From Sphingomonas sp. UBA978 (GTDB lineage: Bacteria; Pseudomonadota; Alphaproteobacteria; Sphingomonadales; Sphingomonadaceae), in NCBI RefSeq assembly GCF_002292295.1, contig NZ_DBBS01000010.1, positions 1 to 64,000 on the forward strand: a DNA stretch of 64,000 bases. Reading direction: 5' to 3'. The position numbers and the translations under genes are program-made. Shown one piece after another: positions 43,279-52,004 of the stretch; the first letter of the stretch is position 1, and each line of letters starts with the position of its first letter. The notes below the pieces were generated by a model. That model saw only the letters and a program-made list of their open reading frames with translations. It was not told the DNA's origin and made no database searches.

Positions 43279-43479
43279 GGTTCACGCGGAGGCGCGAAGG
43301 GGAAGGCGCCCGACCCTCAACCGTCATCCCGTGAACGCCGGGACCCATGGTTTCGGTGTCGGCGGCTGGCGCGCACAGTCCGATGTCGCGGGTCCGTGGG
43401 TCCCGGCGTGCGCCGGAGTGATGATTGTGAGAGCGACGCTCTCCCCTTCATACCTTCTTCTCCGCGTCTCCGCGTGAAC
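43279..43479. repeat. Nested inverted-repeat element in the DUF1272-thiD gap
   Basis: Outer arms GGTTCACGCGGAG (43279-43291) and CTCCGCGTGAAC (43468-43479) enclose a second pair of arms centred on CGCCGGGACCCA (about 43336-43347) and TGGGTCCCGGCG (about 43397-43408). This 200-bp unit fills most of the 299-bp gap and holds no credible ORF; it looks like a composite REP or miniature mobile element. Confidence 0.65.
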
Positions 43480-43576
43480 AAACCTTCTGTCCCGCCTGCC
43501 CGCGAGATGCCATGACCGAACCCATGCAGCGCCCAACCCCAAGCGCCCGATCCGCGCCGCTGTCGCGACCCGCGTC

Positions 43577-44341
43577 ATGATCCCCCGCATCCTCATCATT
43601 GCCGGGTCCGATTCGGGCGGCGGCGCGGGTATCCAGGCGGACATCCGGACCGTCACGATGCTCGGCGGCCATGCCATGACTGCGATCACCGCGATCACCG
43701 CGCAGAACACGCTCGGCGTGCAGGCGGTCCACCCGATACCCACGGATATCGTCGTCGCGCAGATGCGCTCGGTGATCGACGATCTCGGCGTCGATGCGGT
43801 GAAGATCGGTATGATCGGATCGGCCGCCACCGCACGCGCCGTGGCGGATGTGCTCGACACGCTCGCGGTGCCGGTCGTGTTCGATCCGGTGATGATCGCG
43901 ACCAGCGGATCGGTGCTCGCCGATGCCGACACGATCGCGGCGTTCGCGCGGTTTATGCGGCAGGCCGCGGTCGTCACCCCCAACCTGCCCGAACTCGCCG
44001 CGCTCGGCGGCGAGGATGCGGTGCGCGCCGGCGGCGCGGCGCTGCTGGTCAAGGGTGGGCACGGCGAAGGCGACATCGTCGAGGACCGACTGGTCGCCGC
44101 CGACGGCGTCAAAACGGTCTGGACGCATCCGCGCATCCACACCCGCCACAGCCACGGCACCGGCTGCACGCTGGCGAGCGGCATCGCCACGGGACTCGCC
44201 GCCGGCCTGCCGCTCGCCGACGCGGTGGGGCGGGCCATCGCCTATGTGCAGGCGGCGCTTGCGGCGGCACCGGGCCTCGGGGCAGGGCATGGGCCGATGG
44301 GGCACGCGCTCGGCCGCGTGCCGTTCGACGATCGGACCTGA
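43577..44341 (+). CDS. thiD: Hydroxymethylpyrimidine/phosphomethylpyrimidine kinase
   Basis: A 254-residue ribokinase-fold kinase that phosphorylates HMP and HMP-phosphate in thiamine synthesis. Motifs: IAGSDSGGGAGIQADIRTV at the N-terminus, ALITAQNT-type segment (TAITAQNTLGVQ), DPVMIATSGSVL, TPNLPEL, LVKGGHGEGD, and the anion hole HGTGCTLASGIATGLA. No TPP riboswitch core is seen upstream. Followed 3 bp later by rnhB. Confidence 0.94.
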   Translation: MIPRILIIAGSDSGGGAGIQADIRTVTMLGGHAMTAITAITAQNTLGVQAVHPIPTDIVVAQMRSVIDDLGVDAVKIGMIGSAATARAVADVLDTLAVPVVFDPVMIATSGSVLADADTIAAFARFMRQAAVVTPNLPELAALGGEDAVRAGGAALLVKGGHGEGDIVEDRLVAADGVKTVWTHPRIHTRHSHGTGCTLASGIATGLAAGLPLADAVGRAIAYVQAALAAAPGLGAGHGPMGHALGRVPFDDRT

Positions 44342-44344
44342 CGC

Positions 44345-45013
44345 ATGCCCGGACTGAACCACGAAAAATCCTGCCTGCCGCCCGTTGCCGGGGTGGACGA
44401 GGCGGGGCGCGGTCCGCTCGCCGGGCCGGTGGTCGCAGCCGCCGTCGTGCTGCCCGCCAAAGGCGTGCCGCGCGGTATCGACGATTCCAAGAAGCTCTCC
44501 GCCGCCGAGCGCGCGCGCCTGTGCGGGCTGATCCAGGCGCGCGGCGTCTATGGCGTCGGCATCGTCGAGCCGGCGGAGATCGACACGCTCAACATCTATT
44601 GGGCGACGATGAAGGCGATGACGTTGGCCGTCGATGCGCTGGTGGCGCGGCTCGGCTGCGATCCGGGGCATGTGCTGGTCGACGGCAACCGCCTGCCGCG
44701 CTGGTCCTATGCCGCCACCGCGATCGTGTCCGGCGACGCGCACAGCCTGTCGATCGCCGCGGCCTCGATCGTCGCCAAGCATCTGCGCGACGGCATCATG
44801 CTCGACCATGCCGCCGCACATCCGCAATATCACTGGCATTCGAACAAGGGCTATGGCTGCAGGCACCATCTCGCCGCGCTGCGCGACCATGGGCCGACGC
44901 CGATTCACCGCCGCAGTTTTGCACCCGTCGCCGCTGCCTACGCCCGAATCACGGCGGATACCGCGCCTGCGGCGCCGCAACTGCCGCTGGACGCCAAGCA
45001 TTTTGCCGCCTGA
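44345..45013 (+). CDS. rnhB: Ribonuclease HII
   Basis: A 222-residue RNase HII that cuts RNA-DNA hybrids and single ribonucleotides in DNA. Catalytic acids D18 and E19 (VDEAGRGPLAG), D113 (VDGN) and D131 (SGDAHS) are present, and the GRG loop is intact. C-terminal HWHSNKGYG is typical. Probably cotranscribed with thiD (3 bp gap). Confidence 0.95.
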   Translation: MPGLNHEKSCLPPVAGVDEAGRGPLAGPVVAAAVVLPAKGVPRGIDDSKKLSAAERARLCGLIQARGVYGVGIVEPAEIDTLNIYWATMKAMTLAVDALVARLGCDPGHVLVDGNRLPRWSYAATAIVSGDAHSLSIAAASIVAKHLRDGIMLDHAAAHPQYHWHSNKGYGCRHHLAALRDHGPTPIHRRSFAPVAAAYARITADTAPAAPQLPLDAKHFAA

Positions 45014-45187
45014 GTCTTTTGAGTCACACCCCCAGTGCTGGGGTAGGGGCGGAATCGCCTTCCCCATATCTTGGGCGGGACGGGCGACGGTGGCGGCCGT
45101 CGGCCGCCGTCGTGGCAGCGGCGTTAACCAATGCGTGCTTGACGCGAGTCCCCTGTTCGACGCGAATAGGCGGACAAGGGGGACGTC
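45012..45187 (+). promoter_or_regulatory. ccrM upstream region with four GANTC sites
   Basis: GANTC occurs at 45012 and 45021 (both GAGTC), 45052 (GAATC) and 45146 (GAGTC), plus TTAACC at 45124, similar to a CtrA half-site. In Caulobacter, ccrM transcription is controlled by CtrA and reduced by GANTC methylation in its leader. The clustering here suggests comparable self-regulation; this is inference from motif content. Confidence 0.5.
45028..45044. terminator. GC-rich hairpin after rnhB
   Basis: ACCCC and GGGGT with inner CAG/CTG form a stem around a TG loop 15 bp after the rnhB stop. No T-run; may still limit readthrough into ccrM. Confidence 0.35.
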
Positions 45188-46342
45188 ATGCCAGTAATCG
45201 ACAAGGTCAGGCAGCCGCGCATCGCGGCGCGCGCAGCGGTGGCGACTCCCGCCAAAGCGCCCGCCGGCCCGCTGCCGCTCGACCAAATCGTCCGCGGCGA
45301 TTGCATCGCGGCGATGCGGGCCTTGCCCAACAAGTCGGTCGACATGGTCTTCGCCGATCCCCCCTATAACCTGCAGCTGGGCGGCGAACTGTTCCGGCCC
45401 GACGGCAGCCACGTCGATGCGGTCACCGACGAATGGGACAAGTTCGACACCTTCGCCGCCTATGACGCCTTCACCCGCGCCTGGCTGGCCGAGGCGCACC
45501 GCATCCTCAAGGATGACGGCACGATCTGGGTGATCGGCAGCTATCACAACATCTTCCGCGTCGGCGCGGCAGTGCAGGACCTCGGCTACTGGATCCTCAA
45601 CGACATCGTCTGGCGGAAAGCCAATCCGATGCCGAACTTCCGCGGCACCCGCTTCACCAACGCGCACGAGACGCTGATCTGGGCCTCGAAGGGCGAGGGC
45701 GCGAAATACACCTTCAACTATCGTTCGATGAAGACGCTGAACGACGAGCTGCAGATGCGCTCGGACTGGGAATTTCCGATCTGCGGCGGCGGCGAGCGGC
45801 TCAAGAAGGGCGGGGTGAAGGTCCATCCGACGCAGAAGCCGGAGGCGCTGCTGTACCGCATCCTGCTCGCCTGTACGAAGCCCGGCGACATCGTCGTCGA
45901 TCCGTTTTTCGGCACCGGCACCACCGGCGCGGTGGCGAAGCGTCTCGGCCGTCACTGGATCGGCATCGAGCGCGAGGGCGATTATATCGCGGCGGCGGAG
46001 GAGCGGATCGCCGCCGCGCTGCCGCTCGACGAATCGGCGCTCGCGACGATGCAGAGCCCGCGCCAGCAGCCCAAGGTGGCGTTCGGCGTGCTGGTCGAGA
46101 ACGGTTACCTGACGCCCGGCGCGGTGCTGACCGATGCGAAGCGCCGCTTCCGCGTGACGATCCGCGCCGACGGCAGCCTGCTCAGCGACTGCGGCGCGAC
46201 CGGGTCGATCCACAAGCTGGGCGCGACGTTGCAGGGCGCACCGGCATGCAACGGCTGGACCTTCTGGCACCACGAAGCCGCGGGCAAGCTGCAGCCGATC
46301 GACACCCTGCGCCAGACCTACCTGCTGGCGACGCAACCGTAA
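45188..46342 (+). CDS. ccrM: Cell-cycle GANTC DNA adenine methyltransferase (CcrM)
   Basis: A 384-residue beta-class N6-adenine methyltransferase. The order is DPPY at 57-60 (catalytic motif IV) and then FGTG at 241-244 (SAM motif I), as in CcrM. A C-terminal extension of about 100 residues (from about 285; YLTPGAVL, ASIGSIHKLGA-type GSIHKLGATLQG) is the CcrM-specific DNA-recognition domain. It methylates GANTC after replication in alphaproteobacteria. AAGGGGGAC is a strong ribosome site 4 bp from ATG. Confidence 0.95.
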   Translation: MPVIDKVRQPRIAARAAVATPAKAPAGPLPLDQIVRGDCIAAMRALPNKSVDMVFADPPYNLQLGGELFRPDGSHVDAVTDEWDKFDTFAAYDAFTRAWLAEAHRILKDDGTIWVIGSYHNIFRVGAAVQDLGYWILNDIVWRKANPMPNFRGTRFTNAHETLIWASKGEGAKYTFNYRSMKTLNDELQMRSDWEFPICGGGERLKKGGVKVHPTQKPEALLYRILLACTKPGDIVVDPFFGTGTTGAVAKRLGRHWIGIEREGDYIAAAEERIAAALPLDESALATMQSPRQQPKVAFGVLVENGYLTPGAVLTDAKRRFRVTIRADGSLLSDCGATGSIHKLGATLQGAPACNGWTFWHHEAAGKLQPIDTLRQTYLLATQP

Positions 46343-46348
46343 CGCGTT

Positions 46349-46365
46349 CCTCCCTTGCGGGGAGG
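46349..46365. repeat. REP-like hairpin containing the folP ribosome site region
   Basis: CCTCCC and GGGAGG pair around TTGCG. The 3' arm merges with GGAGGGGGG, the apparent folP Shine-Dalgarno. Sequence matches the first hairpin of the repeats flanking the DUF559 gene at 52.0-52.4 kb. Confidence 0.6.
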
Positions 46366-46374
46366 GGGGAGACG

Positions 46375-47427
46375 ATGATGCACCTGCGCCCCGTCCAGTT
46401 CGTCGATACCCCCGTGACGCACGAGGACGGCAGCGTTGCGCGGCTGGCCGGCGGGATGCAATGGTTCGCCGCTTATGAGGTGATCGAGGCCGGCACGCGC
46501 CGCACGATCCCGGTCGCCGACGTCGCCGCCCTCGGTTCCCGCGCCGTACAGCTGCACGCCGCCATCACCGCGCCGCGTCCGGCGTTGCAGCTGGGTGCGC
46601 GCACCCTGCGGTTCGACCAGCCACTGGTCGCGGGCATCCTCAACGTCACGCCCGACAGCTTCTCGGACGGCGGCCGGCACGGCGACGATCCCGCCGCGGC
46701 GGCCGCGGCGGGCGTCGACATGGCGGCGGCGGGGGCTGCTTTGGTCGACCTCGGCGGCGAATCGACGCGGCCCGGTGCCGCGGCGGTGTGGGAGGGCGAC
46801 GAGATCGCCCGCGTCGTCCCCGTCGTCGAACGGCTCGCGCGCAGCGGCACGCCGGTGTCGATCGACACCCGCAAGGCGGCGGTGATGGAAGCGGCGCTGG
46901 CGGCGGGCGCGCACATCGTCAACGACGTCTCCGCGCTGCTGTGGGACGATCGCGCGGTGGAGGTGGTGGCGCGCGCGCGCTGCCCGGTCGTGCTGATGCA
47001 CTCGCCCGACCCCAAGGACGGCGGCCATGCCCGCACGGGCTATCGCGACGTGGCGATCGAAGTGTTCGACTGGCTGGAGGCGCGGATCGCCGCGGTCGTC
47101 GCCGCCGGCATCGACCGGTCGCGGATCATCGTCGATCCCGGCATCGGCTTCGGCAAGTCGCTGTCCGACAACCTTGCCCTTATCAACGGGATAGCGCTGT
47201 TCCACGGTCTGGGCTGCCCGATCATGCTCGGGGTCAGCCGCAAGCGGATGATCGGTGCGCTCGACAATGAAGCGCCGGTGTCGGCACGGCTCGGCGGCAG
47301 TCTCGCGCTGGCACTGAAAGGCGCGGAGGCCGGCGTCCAGATCCTGCGGGTCCATGACGTCGCGGCGACCGTGCAGGCACTGAAAGTGTGGCGCGGAATG
47401 CGCGATCGTGCGCTGGTCGGTGACTGA
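46375..47427 (+). CDS. folP: Dihydropteroate synthase
   Basis: A 350-residue folate enzyme joining p-aminobenzoate to dihydropterin pyrophosphate. The TIM barrel starts at about residue 80 with AGILNVTPDSFSDGG, then DLGGESTRPGA, SIDTRKAAV, INDVSAL-like HIVNDVSAL, DPGIGFGKS and GVSRKRMIG. About 75 residues precede the barrel, longer than E. coli FolP; this N-terminal piece is common in alphaproteobacteria. ATG 46375 (a second ATG follows) has a GGAGG-type site in a repeat hairpin. Confidence 0.94.
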   Translation: MMHLRPVQFVDTPVTHEDGSVARLAGGMQWFAAYEVIEAGTRRTIPVADVAALGSRAVQLHAAITAPRPALQLGARTLRFDQPLVAGILNVTPDSFSDGGRHGDDPAAAAAAGVDMAAAGAALVDLGGESTRPGAAAVWEGDEIARVVPVVERLARSGTPVSIDTRKAAVMEAALAAGAHIVNDVSALLWDDRAVEVVARARCPVVLMHSPDPKDGGHARTGYRDVAIEVFDWLEARIAAVVAAGIDRSRIIVDPGIGFGKSLSDNLALINGIALFHGLGCPIMLGVSRKRMIGALDNEAPVSARLGGSLALALKGAEAGVQILRVHDVAATVQALKVWRGMRDRALVGD

Positions 47428-47498
47428 ATCGTGATTTTGCGTTGCAGCATCTTGATTGTTGATGCGTTCGGGCCGCTTCGACACCATCTGGACACGCT

Positions 47499-48383
47499 AT
47501 GATCGTCGCATCCACCCCTCGCCTCACCCGCATCGTCTCCGAAGTCTGGAAGCCGCTGCTCGTCCTGTTCATCTGGGACGTCATCGTCACGGTCACCTAT
47601 TACCTGCTGCCGTTCAGGGCGCCTTCGCTGCCGCTGACGCTGTTCGGTACGGTGCTGGCGCTGCTGATCGGCTTCCGCGACAATTCCGCCTACCAGCGCT
47701 GGTGGGAAGGGCGGGTGCTGTGGGGATCGATGATTAACGCCTCGCGCAGCCTCAGCCGCGAGGCGCGCAACTTCCTGCCGATCGGCGAGGCGCACGACAT
47801 GCGCCGCACGATCGTGCTGCGCCAGATCGCCTATGTGAATGCCCTGCGCTGCCAGCTGCGCCGCCAGCCGGTCGACGATCAGGTGCTGCAATATCTGTCA
47901 CGCGGCGAGGCGGAGCCGGCGCTGGCGCGGACCAATATCGCCAACGGCCTGCTCGACGGCACCGGGCGCCGCATCGACGATGCGCGCCGCGCCGGCTGGA
48001 TCGACACCATCCAGCAGTCGCGGATGGAATCGACGCTGGTCGATATCGCCAACGCGCAGGGCGGCATGGAGCGGCTGAAGAACACGCCGCTGCCCAATCA
48101 ATATCGCTTCTTCCCGACCCTGTTCACCCATGTCTTCTGCATCCTGCTGCCGATCGGTCTGGTCGAGACGCTGGGCTTCGCGACGCCGCTGGGATCGACG
48201 GTGGCGGGGCTGATGTTCCTCGCGGTGCTGCAGATCGGCGAAGATCTGGTCGATCCGTTCGCCAACACCGTGCACGACGTACCCCTGACCGCGATGTGCC
48301 GGACGATCGAAATCGACCTGCTGCAGTCGATCGGCGATCAGGCGCCCGGCCCGATCACGCCGCACAAGGGCGTGCTCTGGTAA
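47499..48383 (+). CDS. Bestrophin-like (YneE/RFP-TM) channel protein
   Basis: A 294-residue bestrophin-family protein. It has hydrophobic segments at about 18-40 (LLVLFIWDVIVTVTYYLLPF), 42-60 and about 205-245, and family phrases FRDNSAYQRWWEGRVLWGSM, NQYRFFPTLFTHVFCILLP and IGEDLVDPFANTVHDVPL. Bacterial homologues form pentameric ion channels. Convergent with the SDR gene (1 bp apart). Confidence 0.9.
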   Translation: MIVASTPRLTRIVSEVWKPLLVLFIWDVIVTVTYYLLPFRAPSLPLTLFGTVLALLIGFRDNSAYQRWWEGRVLWGSMINASRSLSREARNFLPIGEAHDMRRTIVLRQIAYVNALRCQLRRQPVDDQVLQYLSRGEAEPALARTNIANGLLDGTGRRIDDARRAGWIDTIQQSRMESTLVDIANAQGGMERLKNTPLPNQYRFFPTLFTHVFCILLPIGLVETLGFATPLGSTVAGLMFLAVLQIGEDLVDPFANTVHDVPLTAMCRTIEIDLLQSIGDQAPGPITPHKGVLW

Positions 48384-48384
48384 G

Positions 48385-49131
48385 TTACAGCGTGTAGCCG
48401 CCGTCGCTGACCAAGCAGGCGCCGGTGACGAGCGCGGCGGCGTCGGACAGCAGGAAGGCGATTTGCGCGGCGATCTCCTCCGGCTTGGCATAGCGGCCGA
48501 GCGGGGTCGCCAGCGCCGCCAGCTCGGCGAAGGCGGCATCGCGGCCGATCGCGGCCGCCCGATCGGCGAACATCGGGACCGCGTCCCACACCGGCGTTTC
48601 CACCCCGGCGGGTGCGATCGCGTTGACGCGGATACCGGTGGCGGCCCCCTCTCTGGCGGCGACCTTGACGAGATGGATCAGCGCCGCCTTGGACGCGCCA
48701 TACGCGGCGACGCCGACCTCCGGCTTGATCCCCGCGGCCGAAGCGGTGGCGACGATCGCACCGCCACCGGGCATCGCCCGCATCGCCGCGCGCAACGTCA
48801 GGAACGCGCCGTCGAGATTGACGCCGAGGATGCGCCGCCATTCGCTGAAGTCTAGATCGACGATCGCACCGGCACCGGCGACGCCGGCATTGACGACTGC
48901 GCCGTCGATTCCGACCAGATAGGGCGCGGCGCTGTCCCAGAAGGCTTCGTCGGCGACGTCGCCGGGCAGCAGGTCGAGCGTGCAGGGCAGCACGATCCGC
49001 GCCACCGCCGCCGCATCGCGATCGACCAGCACCAGACGCGCGACCCCGGCGTCGGCGAGATGGCGTGCGGTGGCGAGGCCGATTCCGGATGCGGCCCCGG
49101 TGACGAGAATATGGCGATCGGCGAAGGACAT
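48385..49131 (-). CDS. SDR family oxidoreductase
   Basis: A 248-residue classical short-chain dehydrogenase. The NAD(P) loop is TGAASGIG (11-18), NAG is in VVNAGVAG, the catalytic YxxxK is YGASKAAL, and the C-terminal SDGGYTL is typical. Ser upstream (ATASAAG) completes the triad. Substrate unknown. The start is ATG 49131. Confidence 0.92.
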   Translation of the reverse strand: MSFADRHILVTGAASGIGLATARHLADAGVARLVLVDRDAAAVARIVLPCTLDLLPGDVADEAFWDSAAPYLVGIDGAVVNAGVAGAGAIVDLDFSEWRRILGVNLDGAFLTLRAAMRAMPGGGAIVATASAAGIKPEVGVAAYGASKAALIHLVKVAAREGAATGIRVNAIAPAGVETPVWDAVPMFADRAAAIGRDAAFAELAALATPLGRYAKPEEIAAQIAFLLSDAAALVTGACLVSDGGYTL

Positions 49132-49169
49132 GCCCGGCACCCTAGCACCGGATCGCGATGATGGCAGGG

Positions 49170-50591
49170 TCAGGCGGCGGCGTTGTCGATGCCGAGCTCG
49201 CCCAGCTTGCGATAGAGCGTCGACCGGCCGATCCCCAGCCGCCGCGCGACCTCGGTCATCCGGCCGCGATAGTGGCCGATGGCAAGGCGGATGACGTCCG
49301 CCTCGATGTCCTCGAGCGGACGCAGATTGCCGTCCGGCCGGAACAGCGTGACGCCCCCGCCCGAGACTGCAGCCGATCCGATCACGCCGGTACGCCGGTC
49401 GCCCAGCGCCGCGATCTGCGGGAAGTCGGCGCGGGTCAGCGCCGCGCCTTCGCACAGCACGGCCGCGCGGAAGAGCGCGTTCTGAAGCTGGCGGACGTTG
49501 CCCGGCCAGTCGTATTGCACCAGCAACGCCAGCGCATCGTCGGTGATGCCGAGCGGACGCAGCCCCGGCTGCTGCGCGATCCGTGCCAGCAGGTGTCGGG
49601 CCAGCGCCGGCACGTCGCCCAGCCGCTCGCGCAGCGGCGGGATCGTGACCTGCACGACGTTGAGTCGGTAATAGAGGTCCTCGCGGAAGCGCCCCGCCTC
49701 GACCTCCTCAAGCAGCTTCTTGTTGGTCGCGGCGATGACGCGGACGTCGACCTCGCGGGCATGGCGCGCGCCGATCGGCTGAATTTCCCCCGATTGCAGG
49801 ACCCGCAGCAGCTTGACCTGCGTCTCCAGCGGCATCTCGCCGATCTCGTCGAGCAGGATGGTGCCGCCGTCGGCATCGGCGAACTTGCCGATCTTGCGTT
49901 CGAACGCGCCGGTGAACGCGCCCTTTTCATGCCCGAACAGCTCGGATTCGACCAGATTGGCGGGGATCGCACCGCAATTGACGGTGACCATCGGTTTCTT
50001 GGACCGCGGACTGGCGGCGTGGATCGCATCGGCGACCACCTCCTTGCCGACGCCGCTCTCCCCCTCGACCAGCACCGGCACGCGGGCGCGCGCCGCTTTC
50101 GCCGCGATCGCCAGCGCAGCGCGGAAATCGGGCGACGATCCGACGATCTCGTCGAAGGCGAGCAGCGCCGGGATCTTCTCGGTCAGCGGGCGCAATTCGC
50201 CCGCGGCGGTACCGGCGACCGTTGCCTCCAGCGCGGCAAGCAGCCGTTCGGGCGCGAGCGGCTTGACCAGGAAATCGGTGGCGCCGGCGCGCATCGCGGC
50301 GACGGCATGCGCGACCGAACCGTTGGCGGTGAGCATCAGGATCGGTAGGGCGGGGCGACGTTCGCGCAGTTCGGCGATCAGCGGCGCGGCATCGGCGTCG
50401 GGTGCCCAATGGTCGAGCAGGATCGCATCCAGCTGCATCCCGTCCTGCGTGCCCAGTTGGGCGAGCGCCATTTCGCCATCGGCGGCGAAGATCGATCGCC
50501 AGCCGGCCCGTGCCGCCAGCGCCGACACCAATCGGCGCTGCGCGGGTTCGTCGTCGATCAGCAGAAGCAGGCGCTGCCCGTTGCGCGTCAT
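49170..50591 (-). CDS. Sigma-54-dependent response regulator (NtrC family)
   Basis: A 473-residue activator: receiver at 8-120 with phospho-acceptor D60 (AILLDHWAPD), AAA+ domain from about 147 with Walker A GESGVGKE (177-184), the sigma-54 contact loop GAFTGA (224-229) and Walker B ILLDEIG, and a Fis-type HTH at the C-terminus (MTEVARRLGIGRSTLYRKLG). All elements for RpoN-dependent activation are intact. ATG 50591; no kinase gene is adjacent. Divergent from the cox IV-pnt operon (154 bp). Confidence 0.93.
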   Translation of the reverse strand: MTRNGQRLLLLIDDEPAQRRLVSALAARAGWRSIFAADGEMALAQLGTQDGMQLDAILLDHWAPDADAAPLIAELRERRPALPILMLTANGSVAHAVAAMRAGATDFLVKPLAPERLLAALEATVAGTAAGELRPLTEKIPALLAFDEIVGSSPDFRAALAIAAKAARARVPVLVEGESGVGKEVVADAIHAASPRSKKPMVTVNCGAIPANLVESELFGHEKGAFTGAFERKIGKFADADGGTILLDEIGEMPLETQVKLLRVLQSGEIQPIGARHAREVDVRVIAATNKKLLEEVEAGRFREDLYYRLNVVQVTIPPLRERLGDVPALARHLLARIAQQPGLRPLGITDDALALLVQYDWPGNVRQLQNALFRAAVLCEGAALTRADFPQIAALGDRRTGVIGSAAVSGGGVTLFRPDGNLRPLEDIEADVIRLAIGHYRGRMTEVARRLGIGRSTLYRKLGELGIDNAAA

Positions 50592-50745
50592 AATTTTTCC
50601 CGTCCCGGTTCGGGGCAGGTGATACAATGGACCGGTAAAGGCGGGCTTAAGCGCGCCCCACTCTTTGCTTGCCTTGACGGCAACGGATCTTTGCGGGCAG
50701 GTAACCCGCCAAAGGCGCACGGCGCCGCGGGCAGATAGGGGTTGG

Positions 50746-50871
50746 ATGATGGCCGGCAATGGTGACCTGAAGGCGCATGAGGCGACCTATTCGAGCGTGA
50801 CGAAAATGATGTTCTGGGGCACGATCGCCTGTGCGGTGATCGCCGTGCTCGTGATCTGGCTGATCTCGTAA
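50746..50871 (+). CDS. aa3-type cytochrome c oxidase subunit IV-like peptide
   Basis: A 41-residue (40 if the second ATG, 50749, is used) single-pass membrane peptide: a short polar head with KAHEATYSSVTKMMFWGTIA and a TM helix ending VIAVLVIWLIS. The KAHExTYxxF-like head followed by one helix is the bacterial COX_aa3_IV family. It lies 11 bp before pntAA. Confidence 0.87.
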   Translation: MMAGNGDLKAHEATYSSVTKMMFWGTIACAVIAVLVIWLIS

Positions 50872-50882
50872 GCGCCGCCAGC

Positions 50883-52004
50883 ATGAAGATCGCCGTCCTC
50901 AAGGAGCATGCCGACGGCGAAAGGCGCGTTGCCGCGACGCCGGAAACCGCCAAGAAATTCATCGCCCTGGGCGCCGCGGTCGCGGTCGAGGCGGGGGCCG
51001 GCGACGCCGCCACCTATGCCGACCAGGCCTATCGCGATGCCGGCGCCAGCGTCGGCGACCGGGCCGCGACGCTGGCGGGCGCCGATATCGTGCTGGGCGT
51101 GCAGGGCCCCGACCCCGCCGGACTGGCCGGAGCCGCCGCGGGCGCCTGGATCGTCGCCGGCCTCAATCCCTTCGGTGATCGCGCTCGCGTCGATGCGTAC
51201 GCCGCGGCGGGCTATGAGGCGCTGGCGATGGAGTTCATGCCGCGCATCACCCGCGCGCAGTCGATGGACATCCTGTCGTCGCAGTCCAACCTGGCAGGCT
51301 ACAAGGCGGTGCTCGACGCCGCGTCGGAATATGGCCGCGCCTTTCCGATGATGATGACCGCCGCAGGGACGGTCAGCGCCGCCAAGGCGTTCGTGATGGG
51401 CGTCGGCGTCGCCGGGCTGCAGGCGATCGCGACCGCGCGCCGGCTGGGCGCGCAGGTGTCCGCCACCGACGTCCGCTCGGCGACGCGCGAGCAGATCCAG
51501 TCGCTTGGCGCCAAGCCGATCTTCGTCGAGAACGTCAAGGGCATCGAGGGCGAAGGCAGCGGCGGCTATGCCGGCGAGATGAGCGACGAATACAAGGCGG
51601 CGCAGGCCGAGCTGGTCTCGGCGCATATCGCCAAGCAGGACATCGTCATCACCACCGCGCTGATCCCCGGTCGACCGGCGCCCCGGCTCATCAGCGACGC
51701 GCAGGTCGCCAGCATGAAGCCAGGCAGCGTCATCGTCGATCTGGCGGTGGAGCAGGGCGGCAACGTCGAGGGCGCGGTCGCGGGCGAGATCGTGACGCGC
51801 CACGGCGTCAGGATCGTCGGCCACCGCAACGTCGCCTCGCGCCTGCCCGCCGATGCCTCGGCATTGTTCAGCCGCAACCTGTACAATTTCCTGTCGACCT
51901 TCTGGGACAAGGATGCGGGCAAGCCGGTACTCGACGAAGAGATCGGCGACGCGGTGCGCCTGACCCGCAACGGACAGGTCGTCAGCGCACGGCTTCTGAC
52001 ATGA
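50883..52004 (+). CDS. pntAA: NAD(P) transhydrogenase subunit alpha, part 1
   Basis: A 373-residue soluble NAD(H)-binding domain I of the proton-translocating transhydrogenase. It begins MKIAVLKEHADGERRVAATP; the NAD loop is GVGVAGLQAIATARRLGAQV and the mobile loop and VDLAVEQGGNVEG are present. It transfers hydride between NADH and NADP+ together with PntAB and PntB at the inner membrane. Its TGA is the first base triplet of the inserted DUF559 unit. Confidence 0.94.
   Translation: MKIAVLKEHADGERRVAATPETAKKFIALGAAVAVEAGAGDAATYADQAYRDAGASVGDRAATLAGADIVLGVQGPDPAGLAGAAAGAWIVAGLNPFGDRARVDAYAAAGYEALAMEFMPRITRAQSMDILSSQSNLAGYKAVLDAASEYGRAFPMMMTAAGTVSAAKAFVMGVGVAGLQAIATARRLGAQVSATDVRSATREQIQSLGAKPIFVENVKGIEGEGSGGYAGEMSDEYKAAQAELVSAHIAKQDIVITTALIPGRPAPRLISDAQVASMKPGSVIVDLAVEQGGNVEGAVAGEIVTRHGVRIVGHRNVASRLPADASALFSRNLYNFLSTFWDKDAGKPVLDEEIGDAVRLTRNGQVVSARLLT

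Noticed and set aside
43480..43576. TPP riboswitch before thiD
   Set aside because: The conserved CUGAGA and GAAGGGA-type core elements are not present.
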